Shown: positions 1 to 10,716, counted from the stretch's first letter. The stretch: 64,000 bases of DNA from Luscinia megarhynchos (GCA_034336665.1 CM067564.1:47601451-47665450); one strand, 5' to 3'. Notes: generated from the sequence alone by a model not told the origin. Program-made: numbers and translations.

Positions 1-96
1 CCAGACCCAGACCCAGACCCAAACCCAAACCCAAACCCAAACCCAAATCCAGACCCAAGCCCAAACCCAAACCCAGACCCAGACCCAAACCCAGAC
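1..96. repeat. Degenerate CCARAC hexamer array (16 units)
   Basis: Sixteen consecutive six-base units fit exactly into the first 96 bases, mostly CCAAAC and CCAGAC with single CCAAAT and CCAAGC variants. The complementary strand reads TTTGGG/TCTGGG repeats, so it has GGG runs every six bases and could form G-quadruplexes. The array touches the window edge and may continue leftward. It resembles, but is not, the vertebrate telomere repeat. Confidence 0.9.
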
Positions 97-140
97 CCCG
101 CTGGGAGCTGCCGGAACCGGGGCGGGAAGGGACCTGGGTG

Positions 141-585
141 TTTCTCTAAGGCTCCCCTGGTCTGCCGCTGCTGTCGTTGCTCGGCAGACAGGGCAACAAA
201 TGCCATCCTAGCTTTGCCCGCTCCTGCACAAAACCCCTGTGTGGGAATGTCCATGCTTTACTTTTATAATTCTCAGAACTTTTTTTTTGTTTTGTTTGGT
301 TTTTGTTCTGTATCAAGTGTTCTTTACATACAATCCGAAAACTTATTAACCCTAACTGCCGAGTGTAAACATACCCCGACTGAAATGCTGACATTTTGAA
401 ACGTGTTCATGCTTGGACATGTTGGTTAAAACCAAAACAAAACCCCAGTCAGTCGTTAATGCTGAGTCAGGAATGAGGAATAAAGTACAGGAGAGGGGAA
501 GCTGGGGTGAGTGTACAGGAAGAGTGTGTCAGGGGGGTCCGCCAAGCAACGACAGCAGCGGCAGACCTGGGGAGCCTTAGAGACA
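141..585. repeat. 45-bp inverted repeat with ~355-bp spacer
   Basis: Bases 141-185 and the reverse complement of 541-585 match at 42 of 45 positions by eye. The arms include the motif CTGCCGCTGCTGTCGTTGCT. The spacer is AT-richer and contains no recognisable gene. No clear target-site duplication flanks the arms. It could be a short non-autonomous DNA element with terminal inverted repeats, a local inverted duplication, or an assembly or amplification artefact. Confidence 0.8.
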
Positions 586-2216
586 GGTATAGACTGTAGT
601 AAAAACCAGGGTTTCTGCAAATCAAGTGCTCTGCTTCTCTGCTCTGAGCCAGGATCAGCCTCGTCGTTGCCAATGGTTTGTGAGAACTATTTTAGAAACA
701 CTCCAGTGAAGGAGAGATGGCAATATCAGTACCAGACACCCATGACCCATGGAAGTAAAACAGTCTCTCTCAGAGCCCATTACAGTTTCATTCCATTTAC
801 ATATTAAGCTGTAAAGTTCTTAAACAATGAAACTTGAGCCGTACTTAAGCCATCTTTTTTAGCTCTGCTATTTTAAGATAACCTTCCTCTGCCCCCCTTC
901 CAAACATCTCAGATAAATCGGTTTATTAATTTAGGATCATGCTGTTTCCGATACATAGGGGGAAACTGTGTGTTAGGGCACACACACGAGAGTGGAAGAG
1001 AGCTGATTTCACAGGAGTGAGTTTAAATATCCATATTCCGCATTTCAAGAAGCAGTTAAAAATTCTGTGAAACACTGAAGGCTCTCCTTTGGGAGTACAG
1101 TGCTCTGGGAGTTTGTGAGCACAATTGTATTTGTTGTTTTTAGAAATTGCATGTTCCTGTTTATTTCTAATTCCCCTGCTGAGTAAAATGCAAAGGAAGG
1201 AATTTCAGGGAACTAAAAGATTCCTCAGAGAATGCTTTAGGCTTTTAACACAGAATTTGCAGAGGATTCTTCAGTGAGGTTCAAATGCAGTTGTAATTAA
1301 TCTCCAGATATATACTGCCAACCCCATGAGTTGACTGACAATTGTGTAGTTATTTCTGGATAGATTGTATCTCAATAATCTGATTCATAAGAAACAAATC
1401 TATAGGTAGGGTTTGGTCTGCACAGCTGTAGCTGGAAATGTGACATCCACACAAATATCTAAGAAGTTCGGAAGGATTGGAAAGCATCACATTGGTTCAT
1501 TCTAATGGCAGATAGTTGCATGACAAAGGAAAATCACTGTAAAGATTGGGTACCTGTAAACAATGTTTTGATCTTAGCAAATCCATAGTTTAGTTCCTCA
1601 GAAGCCTCCTCATTTGCTGCTCAAACCCTGAACGTGCTTTGGGGGTTCTCTAGATGACAGTTTAGTCGTGGAGAAGACACTCTGACAACCCTTCTGGTTC
1701 TCCTGTAGCAGAAAAACATTTTTTCTTTCCTTTTTCATTGAGACCTTCAACACCATGACAGAAAAAATATTGATGTTTATTTAGCAAAAGTTAATAATTA
1801 ATTCTGGGTTCAGTAAATAGGGACTGAGTATATTTATCAGTCTGACAGCAGAGCACTCCAGCCTCACTCCAGCTGATAAGTTTGTTTTTTACCAAGGAGC
1901 AGTTTTGAACATCCTTACGAAAGATTGGGTTCAGAGGTGTGAAGTGCATTCTTTCTAACTGAATTAAGTGCAATGTAAGTAAAATGAGACCTTGAAAAGT
2001 GATAATGGGTGTTACTGTGCTTAAATGTTGCAGTGCAGCAATTTAAGGTTATCACAAAACCCTGAAAGCAATATTTTGGAGTTCTGTTCAAAACTCCCTC
2101 CCCAATCCTTTTTGAACATTGACATGTCATTGACATCCCTTTACCTGGGACATTGATATGCTGCAACTCCTGATTTCTTTATTAATTCAGACTGACTTTC
2201 CTGAAATTCTTTGCAG
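586..2216 (+). other. ECHDC3 intron (no exon 1 or 2 seen)
   Basis: AT-rich sequence ending in the splice acceptor TTCTTTGCAG at 2216. I looked for the expected second coding exon of the family (ending just before the Ala-Glu-Gly-Pro segment) and did not find it, so the first exons should lie left of the window. No repeat or RNA gene was recognised here. Confidence 0.6.
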
Positions 2217-2314
2217 CTGAAGGACCTGTATTTTGTTCTGGCCATGATTTAAAGGAACTGTCAAGTGAAGATGATGTGAAGCATCATTCCCACGTATTTG
2301 AATTATGTGCAGAG
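2217..2314 (+). CDS. ECHDC3: ECHDC3 coding exon (third of five in human)
   Basis: 98 bases. The first two bases finish a split alanine codon, then 32 codons run to Cys-Ala-Glu at the donor AGAG|GTAAGC. It carries the first oxyanion-hole motif [13 protein letters not shown]. The acceptor is TTCTTTGCAG. The exon ends in phase 0, matching the next exon. Confidence 0.95.
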
Positions 2315-5148
2315 GTAAGCAGTTCTTGCATGCCTCTGCCTTTGCCTGGTGTTAAGAGCAAGCTTTGGTTTAAGGAGGGACAGCATTGGTCATCTGCTTG
2401 CTAAAGCACAGATTATTCCTTCAGATTTCTTGGTTTTTGCTGCTCCGTTATTTTAATGCCTAAGCCTGGTGAAATTATGTTCTCCCTGGATTTCTCTACA
2501 AGTAAATAAAAGGGCTAGAATGTGCATGTCTCCAACAATGGGTACAGTCAGGATGTTTTCCTTAGTTTCACCAGTGTTCCTTGCAGATGAGTATTTGGGC
2601 AACATCTTTTCTAGAAGTCTAGGGATAACCACCTTCAAATCACTTGTGATGAAATGTTCCTTCCCAGCATTTATTTAGTTAAAAGTTCAGGATCAGCTTA
2701 AACATCTAGTAGACAATGTGAAAGTAAGATCTGACTCACTGCTTGTACAAGTTCTTGTTAAAGAGACAGGTTAGGGAGGTGGGGAATTTAAAGTGGATCC
2801 TGGAGCCTTTGGAGAGAATGGCAAAATCCCCTTTGATAGTGGTGGAGCTAGAATTTGACCCCTAATCCTCCTCAGTGTGACAACAGTGAGTAGTTTGTAA
2901 CCTTTTGTTCTAGTTCCTCCAGTACTAATGATCTCCAAGGCATTGCCTAGCCCATATTTAAGGAATGCTGAAAAAGCCATATATGAAAGCTACAGGCCTT
3001 TCATCATCATTTCATCAGAAAGGAGCCAAGATCCAACAGTTTGGGGGTTTTTTTGGCAAATAGAGAGGAAGGTACTTTAATGGCTTCCAAAACAGGATGT
3101 GTCTTCCTGAATTTCCATACTGACCATTGTCTTTTGTGCATGCAGGTTATGACTTTAATCCAGAAACTTCCAGTGCCAGTGATTGCCAAAGTAAACGGCT
3201 TGGCTACAGCAGCTGGCTGCCAGCTCGTGGCAAGCTGTGATATCGCAGTGGCAAGTGAGAAATCTCAGTTTGCTACTCCTGGAGTAAACATTGGGCTGTT
3301 CTGCTCCACACCAGCTGTGGCCTTGGGCAGATCTCTTCCAAGAAAGGTCAGCTTCCTTTCCAGATATTCTTCATAATTTTGCAAAAAGTTGGTTCCCATG
3401 TTAGGAGTTTTAGTTCCATTGCCTGAACTTTATTTTCCTGCAGTGCAACATTCAAGATACTTTATTTCAAAAGGCATTTCCATAACTCTTGGGACTGGGA
3501 AAAATAATAAAGGGTGAACTCTTGTTTAGGAAAGGCAGCTTCCTACTGATGTGACTCCAACCAGCACGAGTTCGTCCCAGCAGCCCACAAACTCAGCAAT
3601 CCCTTTCCTTTCCAGCAGACAGCTCAGGGCTTTAGCCAATGATGTTCTCCCCTGAGGAGGAAACCCCTGCAAGTTCAGGATAACAATCCCACCGAGGCAT
3701 CAATTCTTGCCAGGCAATGACATTTCACTGCCAGCAGGATCTGCCTGGCTGTAGATCAAGATGCTTTAAATAGCATCTAAAACCCTCCTATACTGTCTTT
3801 CTGTTTTATTTCCTACTGATTGTGGTTGCACATCTCTCACTGCATAAAAAATAGTACAATCTGTAAAGCCAATTGGATTCATGCAGGCAGACGGTCCAAG
3901 CCCAGCAGGGCTCTGCTGAGATGCAGTGACTGAACTGCACACATCCCATTGCTGGATAAGAGCTTCAGCTCCAAATTTCCTGTCTGCAGGGACATCCTGT
4001 TCAAATAGTGTCCGTGGGGGATTTTTCCAAGTTTGCTCTTGTTTCCAGTTGTAGCTGTTCCTGAATCAGTATTTCTGGGCTGTAGGATTACCTTTTTACA
4101 ATGTGTGGGAAATACTTATTTCTGTGCCACTTTTCAAAGCAATAAGAATATTCTCTACAGTTCCCAGAATTGCTGATTTTTACCTTTTAACAAAAGAAGT
4201 TGCCATTGTAGCTACCAGAACAAAGATGTTAATGAGGATAATCAGCTCTTATGATTCAGGCATTGGTCAATTGCACCAGGAGTCTTGGAAAACAGTCTTT
4301 ATTGATACATAACATTGAATAGTCACCGAGTATTTGGGGGATTTTTTAGATTCAAACATCAAGCACCAGATGCTGGAAGCAGCAGGAGACTGAAATAATG
4401 TGGCTATAAAAAGTTCATATTTAAAACCACTCATACTAAACTTAAAACTAGGACAGGTGTTTTCAAAAATGGCACATATGCCCAGCTTAAAATACCAAGT
4501 TGAGTCATTTGACTTTATAGATGATCCACCTCTCTTTTAATTCGTACAGAAATCACTAGAGATTGTGGGCTTTTGAAGAGAAACCCAGGGGTGTCAGCCT
4601 AGGACAGCTGGCATCAGCGGGCAGGTTTGAAGAGACCAGCTTTAGACCCAGTCCTTCTCTTTGCTGAGACCTCTTAACAGGTCCTTGGCAGTTTAAAAGA
4701 CCAAAAGATTTAAATCGTTTGTGAAAAAAGTAGCTTGTACTTGAAGGAGGAGGCTGAAATTCCCCAAAGCACAGCACTGGGGCAGTTGGGTTGACTCAAT
4801 ACAGCATTTTTCCTTGTTCAGGTGGCACTGGAGATGCTTTTCACGGGTGAACCTCTCTCTGCCCACGAAGCGTTAATGCACGGGCTCGTCAGCAAGGTGG
4901 TACCAGAAGACAAGCTGGAAGAAGAGACCATGAAAATCTCCCAGAAGATATGTGAAAGCAGCAAATCTGTCCTGGCCTTGGGGAAAGCCACCTTTTACAG
5001 ACAGATAACCCAGGACCTTGACACTGCTTACAGAATAACTACAAAGGTCATGGTAGATAATTTGACTTTGAGAGATGGGCAGGAAGGCATTGAAGCCTTT
5101 GTTCAGAAGCGTAAGCCTGTCTGGTCACACTCTCGGGAGAAGAAATGA
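2217..5148 (+). CDS. ECHDC3: ECHDC3, enoyl-CoA hydratase domain-containing protein 3 (3' part, exons at 2217-2314, 3146-3346, 4822-5148)
   Basis: Three exons splice in frame to give the C-terminal 207 residues of a crotonase-fold protein of about 300 residues; the N-terminal exons with the mitochondrial targeting region lie outside the window. Seen directly: the oxyanion-hole segment CSGHDLKEL, the second oxyanion-hole segment [20 protein letters not shown], the loop [14 protein letters not shown], and the C-terminal helices ending [13 protein letters not shown]. Canonical enoyl-CoA hydratases carry two catalytic glutamates in the latter segments; here the first position is Gln (GCQL) and the second is not acidic. 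I recall the same pattern in human ECHDC3, so a classical hydratase reaction is doubtful. Known of the family: a mitochondrial protein linked to lipid metabolism and insulin sensitivity. All junctions are GT-AG and keep the reading frame, and no break is seen. Very confident in identity from the near-continuous match to the remembered human protein. Confidence 0.96.
2315..3145 (+). other. ECHDC3 intron
   Basis: 831-bp GT-AG intron, with no recognisable repeat or RNA gene. Short chance frames on both strands (for example 2771-2980 minus) show no homology that I recognise. Confidence 0.8.
3146..3346 (+). CDS. ECHDC3: ECHDC3 coding exon (fourth)
   Basis: 201 bases, exactly 67 codons, phase 0 at both ends. 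It begins Val-Met-Thr-Leu after the acceptor TTGTGCATGCAG and ends Pro-Arg-Lys at the donor AAAG|GTCAGC. It encodes the core of the crotonase fold ([41 protein letters not shown]). The Gln in GCQL stands where active hydratases have a catalytic Glu. Confidence 0.97.
3347..4821 (+). other. ECHDC3 last intron
   Basis: 1475-bp GT-AG intron ending TTCCTTGTTCAG. No repeat family recognised. Chance frames at 4103-4312 (+) and 4556-4777 (-) look non-coding. Confidence 0.75.
4822..5148 (+). CDS. ECHDC3: ECHDC3 last coding exon
   Basis: 108 codons plus TGA at 5146-5148. It starts [10 protein letters not shown], the conserved helix that follows the crotonase core, and includes [14 protein letters not shown], the [13 protein letters not shown] helix and the C-terminal tail [19 protein letters not shown]. 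The length matches the human C-terminus within a few residues. Confidence 0.97.
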   Translation: MALEMLFTGEPLSAHEALMHGLVSKVVPEDKLEEETMKISQKICESSKSVLALGKATFYRQITQDLDTAYRITTKVMVDNLTLRDGQEGIEAFVQKRKPVWSHSREKK

Positions 5149-5290
5149 GTCCTGTCTCTAAACAAACCTGAGCTGTGCTTTATGATTCTTCACGCAGTTG
5201 CCTTTGGGTACTATATTTTTATTCTTAAAAATGCCAGACACAATAAATTTACTCTAAACATGTAATAAATGTTAAGAAAAATCAAAGAAA
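5149..5290 (+). terminator. ECHDC3: ECHDC3 3' UTR and polyadenylation signals
   Basis: Two AATAAA hexamers lie 94 and 116 bases after the stop (5242-5247 and 5264-5269), giving a very short 3' UTR of roughly 140 bases. Which signal is used cannot be told from sequence alone. Confidence 0.8.
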
Positions 5291-5959
5291 ATGGGTTTTC
5301 TTAGCAGTGAATTTAATCTGTGGTTTTAGAAATAACTCTGTGCTGCAAAAATCAGTTCAACATGTCTCAGGTTACATAAGGGAGTCACAGGGGCTGACAG
5401 AGCTCAGATCACCTTGTTCAGAACCTCCCTTCCATAGTTCTGGATAAGAATTGCTATTTATTGTTATTAGTAGAGAATTGAAGGGCTTGGAAACATTCCA
5501 GAGATGGTGGTAGTAGGTATGATAATGGATTCCAGGACTGTTTGAGTGTTACAGACAGAAGCCTGTAACACAGTGAACTGTATGTGTCAGCAGTTTGTCC
5601 CCCACAATCCTGATTTTCTACCATCAGTTCAAGCACTTGTCTCAGCTTTAGGGAGTTTTGTTGACTGCCAGAAGGATGAGCATGGGTTGGGGTGAAAAGC
5701 AGTGTCTTGCCCCAGCTGTACTTTTCAGGCTGGTGTGTTAAGTTGGGAAGTCCATCCTTGTGCTCAAAGCTGGGCTCTTACCAGCACCGGAGCAGTTCAG
5801 CCATGGATTTAAAGACTTGACACTTACAAAGAAAGGGGTTCAGCTGCTCCCCTGGGTAATCAGTTACAGCCTTCCAAGTGAATTTTTTTAATGTCCAGTC
5901 TGAGCCTTGAAACAGCATTTTCTGGCCATTCCCCCTTGCTACATTATTTGGCATTATTG
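5291..5959. other. Intergenic, nothing firm
   Basis: No repeat recognised. A minus-strand frame of about 60 codons (5778-5963) runs over a good splice-donor look-alike (CTG|GTAAGA on the minus strand), but I could not connect it to other exons. Confidence 0.4.
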
Positions 5960-6460
5960 GCAAAGTTTAACTCCATTATCTGTGTAACTCCCTTAAGCAT
6001 GTAGACCACACTTAGATTCTTCTGTGCCAGACTGACAAGTCCTGCTTCCTCCACCCTCCCTGTAAGTCATGTTCTCTGGGTGACCAGTTTGGCACCCCTC
6101 CACTGGACCAGTTCCAGTTTCTCCAAATCCCTTTTGTACTGGTTGTGCTAAAACTCGGCTGTATTGTAAATATGGCCTCCATGTGCTGTTCTGTGAGTAG
6201 TGCTCAGTGTGTGCTTTGTCTGCTCTGTAATGAGAGTGCTTGATTCAGCCAGGCATCCATCCTCTGGGAGCCCATTTCCAGGAGACTCTGCCCTGCCAGT
6301 CCACTCCTCACCTCTGCTGGTATCCTGTACTGGTTATTCTTCCCAGGTGAAGAAAAAACTTTCATTTCTCTTTGGGATCATGGTTGGTTTGGATTGAAGC
6401 TAGGCCATTTGGGGTGTCAGCCATTGCCCCAGTTTTGCAGAATCTGCAGATTTGCTGAGG
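5960..6460 (-). mobile_element. Old diverged CR1 LINE fragment
   Basis: The stretch around 6080-6190 (ACCCCTCCACTGGACCAG, then CTTTTGTACTGGTTGTGC and AAAACTCGGCTGTATTG) follows the order of the CR1 3' region read in complement. It is much more diverged than the other copies, and the exact ends are uncertain. Confidence 0.5.
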
Positions 6461-7190
6461 ATGTGTTATTGATGGCAGCACTGGATGAAAGGAGCCTTGG
6501 TATCAATCCATGGTGATCAACATGGGATGACCTCCCAGCAAATACATTTTTTCCAAAGTTCCACATAGCCAAATCACGAGGGCTCATCCATCTCATCCTT
6601 AAATAGACGTCTAAGCAAGACCACGTGCATCACAGTATGGATGGGCCTTTTTTCTCTGTTGACAACAGAAGCAGCCTAAAGGGCTTGGTGCAGACTTGGA
6701 TGCCTTAAATTAGATCAAATTAATCCTACCAATGGCTACTAAAACTCCAGATGTGGAAATATCAATTATACATATACAGCCCCACAAAGCAAGTCCCTTT
6801 TCCATCTACAGGTTCAAAATAGCAAAATTTTCATTTCTGCTGCAAGTTTTAATTTAAGAATGGAAACTTAAACTTTAATTCAACATTAAACTGTTTCACA
6901 TTAAATGTGAAAAAATGGCATTGGCACTAACTGTTTTAAAAATACAATTTTTATCACCAGGAAAGATGGGTAAGTTTTTTACAAACTCAAATTAGTTTAT
7001 ATAGGTTAGAAACTGTTATGAGCAATTACAAGATGGAAGAGTTAAATCTGGAGCCCAATAACCTTCATCATGTCCTTTCCAAATGCAGTAAGATGCTGCA
7101 CTTAGACTCTGTTCCCACACGCTGCTCTAAAAGCATTAGGAAAGAGTAAATTGTTTTTAAAAATATTTATATTTAATGGCTATCTTGCAA
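6461..7190. other. AT-rich intergenic stretch
   Basis: No repeat or exon recognised, and no canonical AATAAA reads on the minus strand. If the frame at 7191-7380 is a real terminal exon, this would be its 3' UTR; a weaker ATTAAA-type hexamer (TTTAAT on +) sits near 6873. Confidence 0.3.
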
Positions 7191-7380
7191 CTACTCAGCA
7201 AATCTCAACTGGCTCTTTTGTTCCAGGCTTTTAGAAATAAGTACATTATCTGATTTTTGCAGAACAGTGCCCTTTCCAGCTAACTGCAGTAATAAAATGG
7301 TTTCACTGGCCATCTTAAAGCATGAGTGACAGTTTAGATGAGCACACTCTTTCAGAAATTCTTCTGCAGTTGATTGCCAT
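7191..7380 (-). CDS. Candidate terminal exon of an unnamed minus-strand gene
   Basis: An open frame of 62 codons starts one base inside a good acceptor (CTTGTGTAG on the minus strand, just right of 7380) and ends at TAG (7191-7193). It reads WQSTAEEFLKECAHLN, then a Leu-rich segment ETILLLQLAGKG, and ends SLEQKSQLRFAE. I recognise no domain. Frames this long arise by chance in AT-rich DNA, so this is a candidate only. It would need an upstream exon ending with two spare bases. Confidence 0.22.
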
Positions 7381-7510
7381 CTACACAAGATAGAGTTTGG
7401 CATTATTACTATCTCCATTCAGATCTTGAAGAGAAAACACATTTTTGTCTTAACTCAGTTTTCACAATATTTGTACTATTTCATGTAGTAAAGTAATAAG
7501 GTAATTATAA

Positions 7511-7870
7511 AATCATAGGATTCTCCTAGAATGATTTGGGCTGGAAGGGACCTTAAAGACCATCTAATTCAAACCCCTTGGCAGAGATACCTTCCACTAG
7601 ATGAGGTTGCTCAGAGCCCCATTCAGGCTGTCCTTGAACACTTCCAGGGATGGGGCATCCACAGCTTCTCTAGAAAACCTGTTCCAGTGCCTCACAACCC
7701 TCAAATTAAAGAATTGCTCCCTAATTCCCAATCTAAAACTACCCTCTTTCAGTTTCAAACCACTCTGCCTTGTCCTGTCAGTAGTGCTTTCATTATTAGC
7801 AATCATCAGTTCTAAAAATGTTGGCATCCACAGGAACATTTCCCTCTTGCTTGAACACTAGACAGAAAAA
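7511..7870 (-). mobile_element. CR1 LINE 3' fragment
   Basis: Begins AATCATAGGA and continues ATGATTTGGGCTGGAAGG, the complement of the avian CR1 3' tail, followed by the usual AGACCATCTAATTCAAACCC and CCAGGGATGGGGCATCCACA blocks. It is a 5'-truncated copy of about 360 bp lying in minus orientation. The open frames over it are relics of the repeat. Confidence 0.93.
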
Positions 7871-9059
7871 CTTCAGAAGGTTTTATAACATTCTCACACT
7901 GGTCCCTGAAGACTGACAAAACAACTTAATTTTTCATTTCTGACTTGCATGGGCTTTTTATTTTTGCCCACATCTGCCCTTATTGTTTAATTTAATGGAT
8001 TTACAGTCTATTCCTCGGAAACAGAGCAGTTCCAGAACTGTTAATTAAGTACTACAGCCAAGAAACAGCAAACCAAATGATAGATTGGGAGCCTTACCAC
8101 CATGGTTATCTGCTGCCTGAGGGAAGAGTTTGTCCCAAAATAGCAAGGAGCCTATCCCTTGTCACCCCCTCCATTTTTATTAAAGAATCTCTCTGCAGCA
8201 AAGTCTGCCAGCTAATTAGCCTAGTTTGCAGTCTCCCTAACAGCATGTGGCTCTGGAAACTAAGTGCAACTCCATCTGCATACAGCTCTAGGAAGCAGCT
8301 TATCCTTAGAAATGACCAACAGGGACACATTTTCTATCCATATATACAGGAACAGCTGGAATGGAAACCAGTCATGATATGCAAGCAAGGAATTGCCAGC
8401 ATGAATGGAATGAACTGCCTCAGAGTCCATGGAGGCCTTAGAGGAATGGCTTTGAGCCTTTACCTGGAAATTTTAGAAAAGATACAAAAGGCAAAATCTA
8501 AAGGATATGATCATATCACTTGTGATGTAGCTTCAGGCTCTCCTCATGAATAAGGCAAATGAAAAGCAAGGGACCAGTGACAAATAACACATGGTACAAG
8601 ATTATTTCTAATTCATGGACCAGGCAATGACCTTCCTCACCACATCACTTGGGGAATATATACTGAAAGTAGAGCTAAACAGAGGACTTGGATAATGGAC
8701 AAGGTATTTATACCCTCTGTGCTCCACAGAGCCCAAGAACAGTTTATGTAAGCTTTTATATAAACTTCATGGAGTTTTCTTAAGGCCATCCAACCCAGAA
8801 TGCAGCAGCCTGGGTAAGAATTAGTTTGGGGTTGGTTTGAAATAATCTCCTGTAGCTGTGGAGGAGAGAGCTTGGAAATATGTCCTACAAAGTCCTAAAA
8901 ATGCTGGACTAAACTAACAATTTAGTTAATATTAAAAATACATGCCTACCTCATTGGCAGGAGTCAGCATCAGAGTTTTTACCACCTAGCTCATGATTTC
9001 TGAGCATTTGGATGGCAGCACTGTGTCCTTCACAGAATTGCCTCTGGGTAATTCCTGTG
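7871..9059. other. Intergenic, with one long chance frame
   Basis: No repeat recognised. A plus-strand frame of 158 codons (8077-8553) is open, Leu/Ser-rich and unlike any family I know. A minus frame (8106-8330) overlaps it. Neither shows a convincing promoter or splice context. Confidence 0.35.
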
Positions 9060-9165
9060 TTATCATTCCTGTATTGCAGATGGGGAAATTGAGGCCAAAT
9101 GTGCTGTGCCTGAGGTCTCACGGTGAGCCCGTGGCACTGTGGCAGTGGCACTTTGAATGCTGACA
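9060..9165 (-). mobile_element. MIR-like SINE fragment
   Basis: GCAGATGGGGAAATTGAGGC followed by GCCTGAGGTCTCACGG matches the complement of the MIR core (cagatggggaaactgaggc, then aaggtcacacagc). Such CORE-SINE remnants occur in birds as very old copies. Identified by eye only. Confidence 0.4.
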
Positions 9166-9305
9166 CCTGCTCCTTGTATTTCTTCAGCAACAAAGTTTTC
9201 AGTGAAATCAGCAGAAATGCAGGACGACGGCGTGCCCTGAAGTGACTGCAAAGGCTTCTGAACAGGAATTATGAGCCACTGCATCAAAGGCCTCTTGCTT
9301 GACAT

Positions 9306-9460
9306 TTATTGGCCTTTTGATGAATGTTGGGGTAATTCTACTGTCAACAGTTTCTCATTAGGAGCCTGGCAATGTACTTTCTGACCATTATCTTTCTCAA
9401 TATCACACTGGGTTGCTACAAAGAACAGGGATTTTATGTAAAACCCATCGATCTCTGTAG
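9306..9460 (-). CDS. Candidate exon, unnamed minus-strand gene
   Basis: A frame of about 50 codons opens after an acceptor-like AAAAGTTTGCAG (minus strand, right edge 9460) and ends at TAA overlapping an AATAAA hexamer at 9306. It reads ATEIDGFYIKSLFF, then QCDIEKDNGQKVHCQ, and ends LPQHSSKGQ. The stop embedded in a polyadenylation hexamer would make it a very compact terminal exon. No family recognised. Confidence 0.22.
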
Positions 9461-10294
9461 CTGCAAACTTTTTAATAATTCTACATTTAAATAATCTCAT
9501 GGAAAAGCTGGCTTCTGTATCTGAGCAATAAGGAGACTAGACAAATGGTTAAATTTCTATGAGGACCTAAAGCAATAGGACAAATTTCATACTGCAATGA
9601 GTAGGATTCATTTCTCTTGATTCCGCTGGCATTGCACCTCAGTTATACTAATTCTGAATTTCACTGCTGAATAATGCATTCCCATCCTGCTTTACAGTAT
9701 GGGATCCTCTCCATGGTATGATGTACCATCTCCTGGCTGCTTATAGTCAATATTAGGAATTATTTTTGTCAAAACCATAGATTTTCTACAAAGAAAACAG
9801 CAGAAATACACCCCTAATACCACAGTATATTTGGAAAAGGCAAAAGAGTTAATTCAACTTTGATGTGCCCAACTGTAGCAATTTTCATGCTATGAGTTTT
9901 AAAGCATTAACACTTAATTTAAATATTTGTATCCTGGAGTCATGATAGTGGGAACATCATAGGACTATTGTATATTTTATCGATGATGGTTGTTATAGAC
10001 AAAGAAATTAAAACAGAACCAGATGATAAAATAATCCATGGAATTTCTACTACTAAAATGGGTTTGATTGATGACTAATGTTCATAAGCTACTTAACATG
10101 AAAGACTAATTTTCCCTCCTAGAGGTAGGATGGTGTTTTCAGCCTGCCAAAACCAAGACTTCCAATGCTGTGGACTCTAAGTAAAAATAAACTTTCCCAC
10201 CGACTCTTTAACCTCACTTTTATGGCAGTGCAGACTAACCTGTTGGATTTACCACAGATTTAGGTGTCCATCTCATCCTGATGAGGGAACATAC

Positions 10295-10445
10295 CCTCCC
10301 AGAAATGCAGCACAGGTATGGCTGGCAGTGTCTGAGTCTGTCACTCGGCTCGTTGGAGCCCAGTCAGGAGCTCTGATGTAATGGGCCATGTCTGAGGGAG
10401 CAGAAGCAGCTCTGCTTCCTGAAGGAGTTTTTGAGGACACATTCC
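10295..10445 (-). CDS. Candidate internal exon, unnamed minus-strand gene
   Basis: On the minus strand this is bounded by the acceptor CATTCCCTTATTGCAG and donor GG|GTATGT. One frame is open for 49 codons, Ser/Thr/Ala-rich (NVSSKTPSGSRAASAPSDM). It does not join in phase with the candidate at 10653-10716 unless a different frame is used, which then stops. Weak candidate. Confidence 0.15.
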
Positions 10446-10652
10446 CTGCAATAAGGGAATGTTGACATTCAGGCTGCCTCAGCTGCTGATGACAGAGAAG
10501 GCGTGAGGTCTTCCAAAGTGGCACTCAGGTTTTATTCCAGACCTGTCCTCCTATAAACAATTACAGTGGATGAAATCATGTTTGGAAAGATGAGTGATGT
10601 TTTCCCTGTCCACTCTGCCCTGTCAGCATCAAGGATAAAGTGATATATATAC

Positions 10653-10716
10653 CTGCTTTGGTCTTCTCCACTTCCTGGCCCAACATCATTCTCAGTGTAG
10701 ACAGTGAGTGATGGTT
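10653..10716 (-). CDS. Candidate small exon, unnamed minus-strand gene
   Basis: 64 bases with a strong minus-strand acceptor (TTCTTTATTGTTTCTTTCCAG) and donor AGCAG|GTATAT. The open frame reads EPSLTVYTENDVGPGSGEDQ, acidic and Gly/Ser-rich. The splice context is better than average, but the length is too short to exclude chance. Confidence 0.22.

Noticed and set aside
1..96. Interstitial telomere
   Set aside because: Units are CCAAAC/CCAGAC, not CCCTAA; telomere-like only in length and G-richness.
97..2216. ECHDC3 exons 1 and 2
   Set aside because: Searched for the mitochondrial leader and the NPKKRN-type segment of exon 2; nothing comparable is present.
7531..7861. Overlapping frames on both strands
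   Set aside because: Entirely inside the CR1 copy at 7511-7870.
8077..8553. 158-codon plus-strand frame as a gene
   Set aside because: No promoter, splice context, domain or poly(A) support; composition like translated intergenic DNA.
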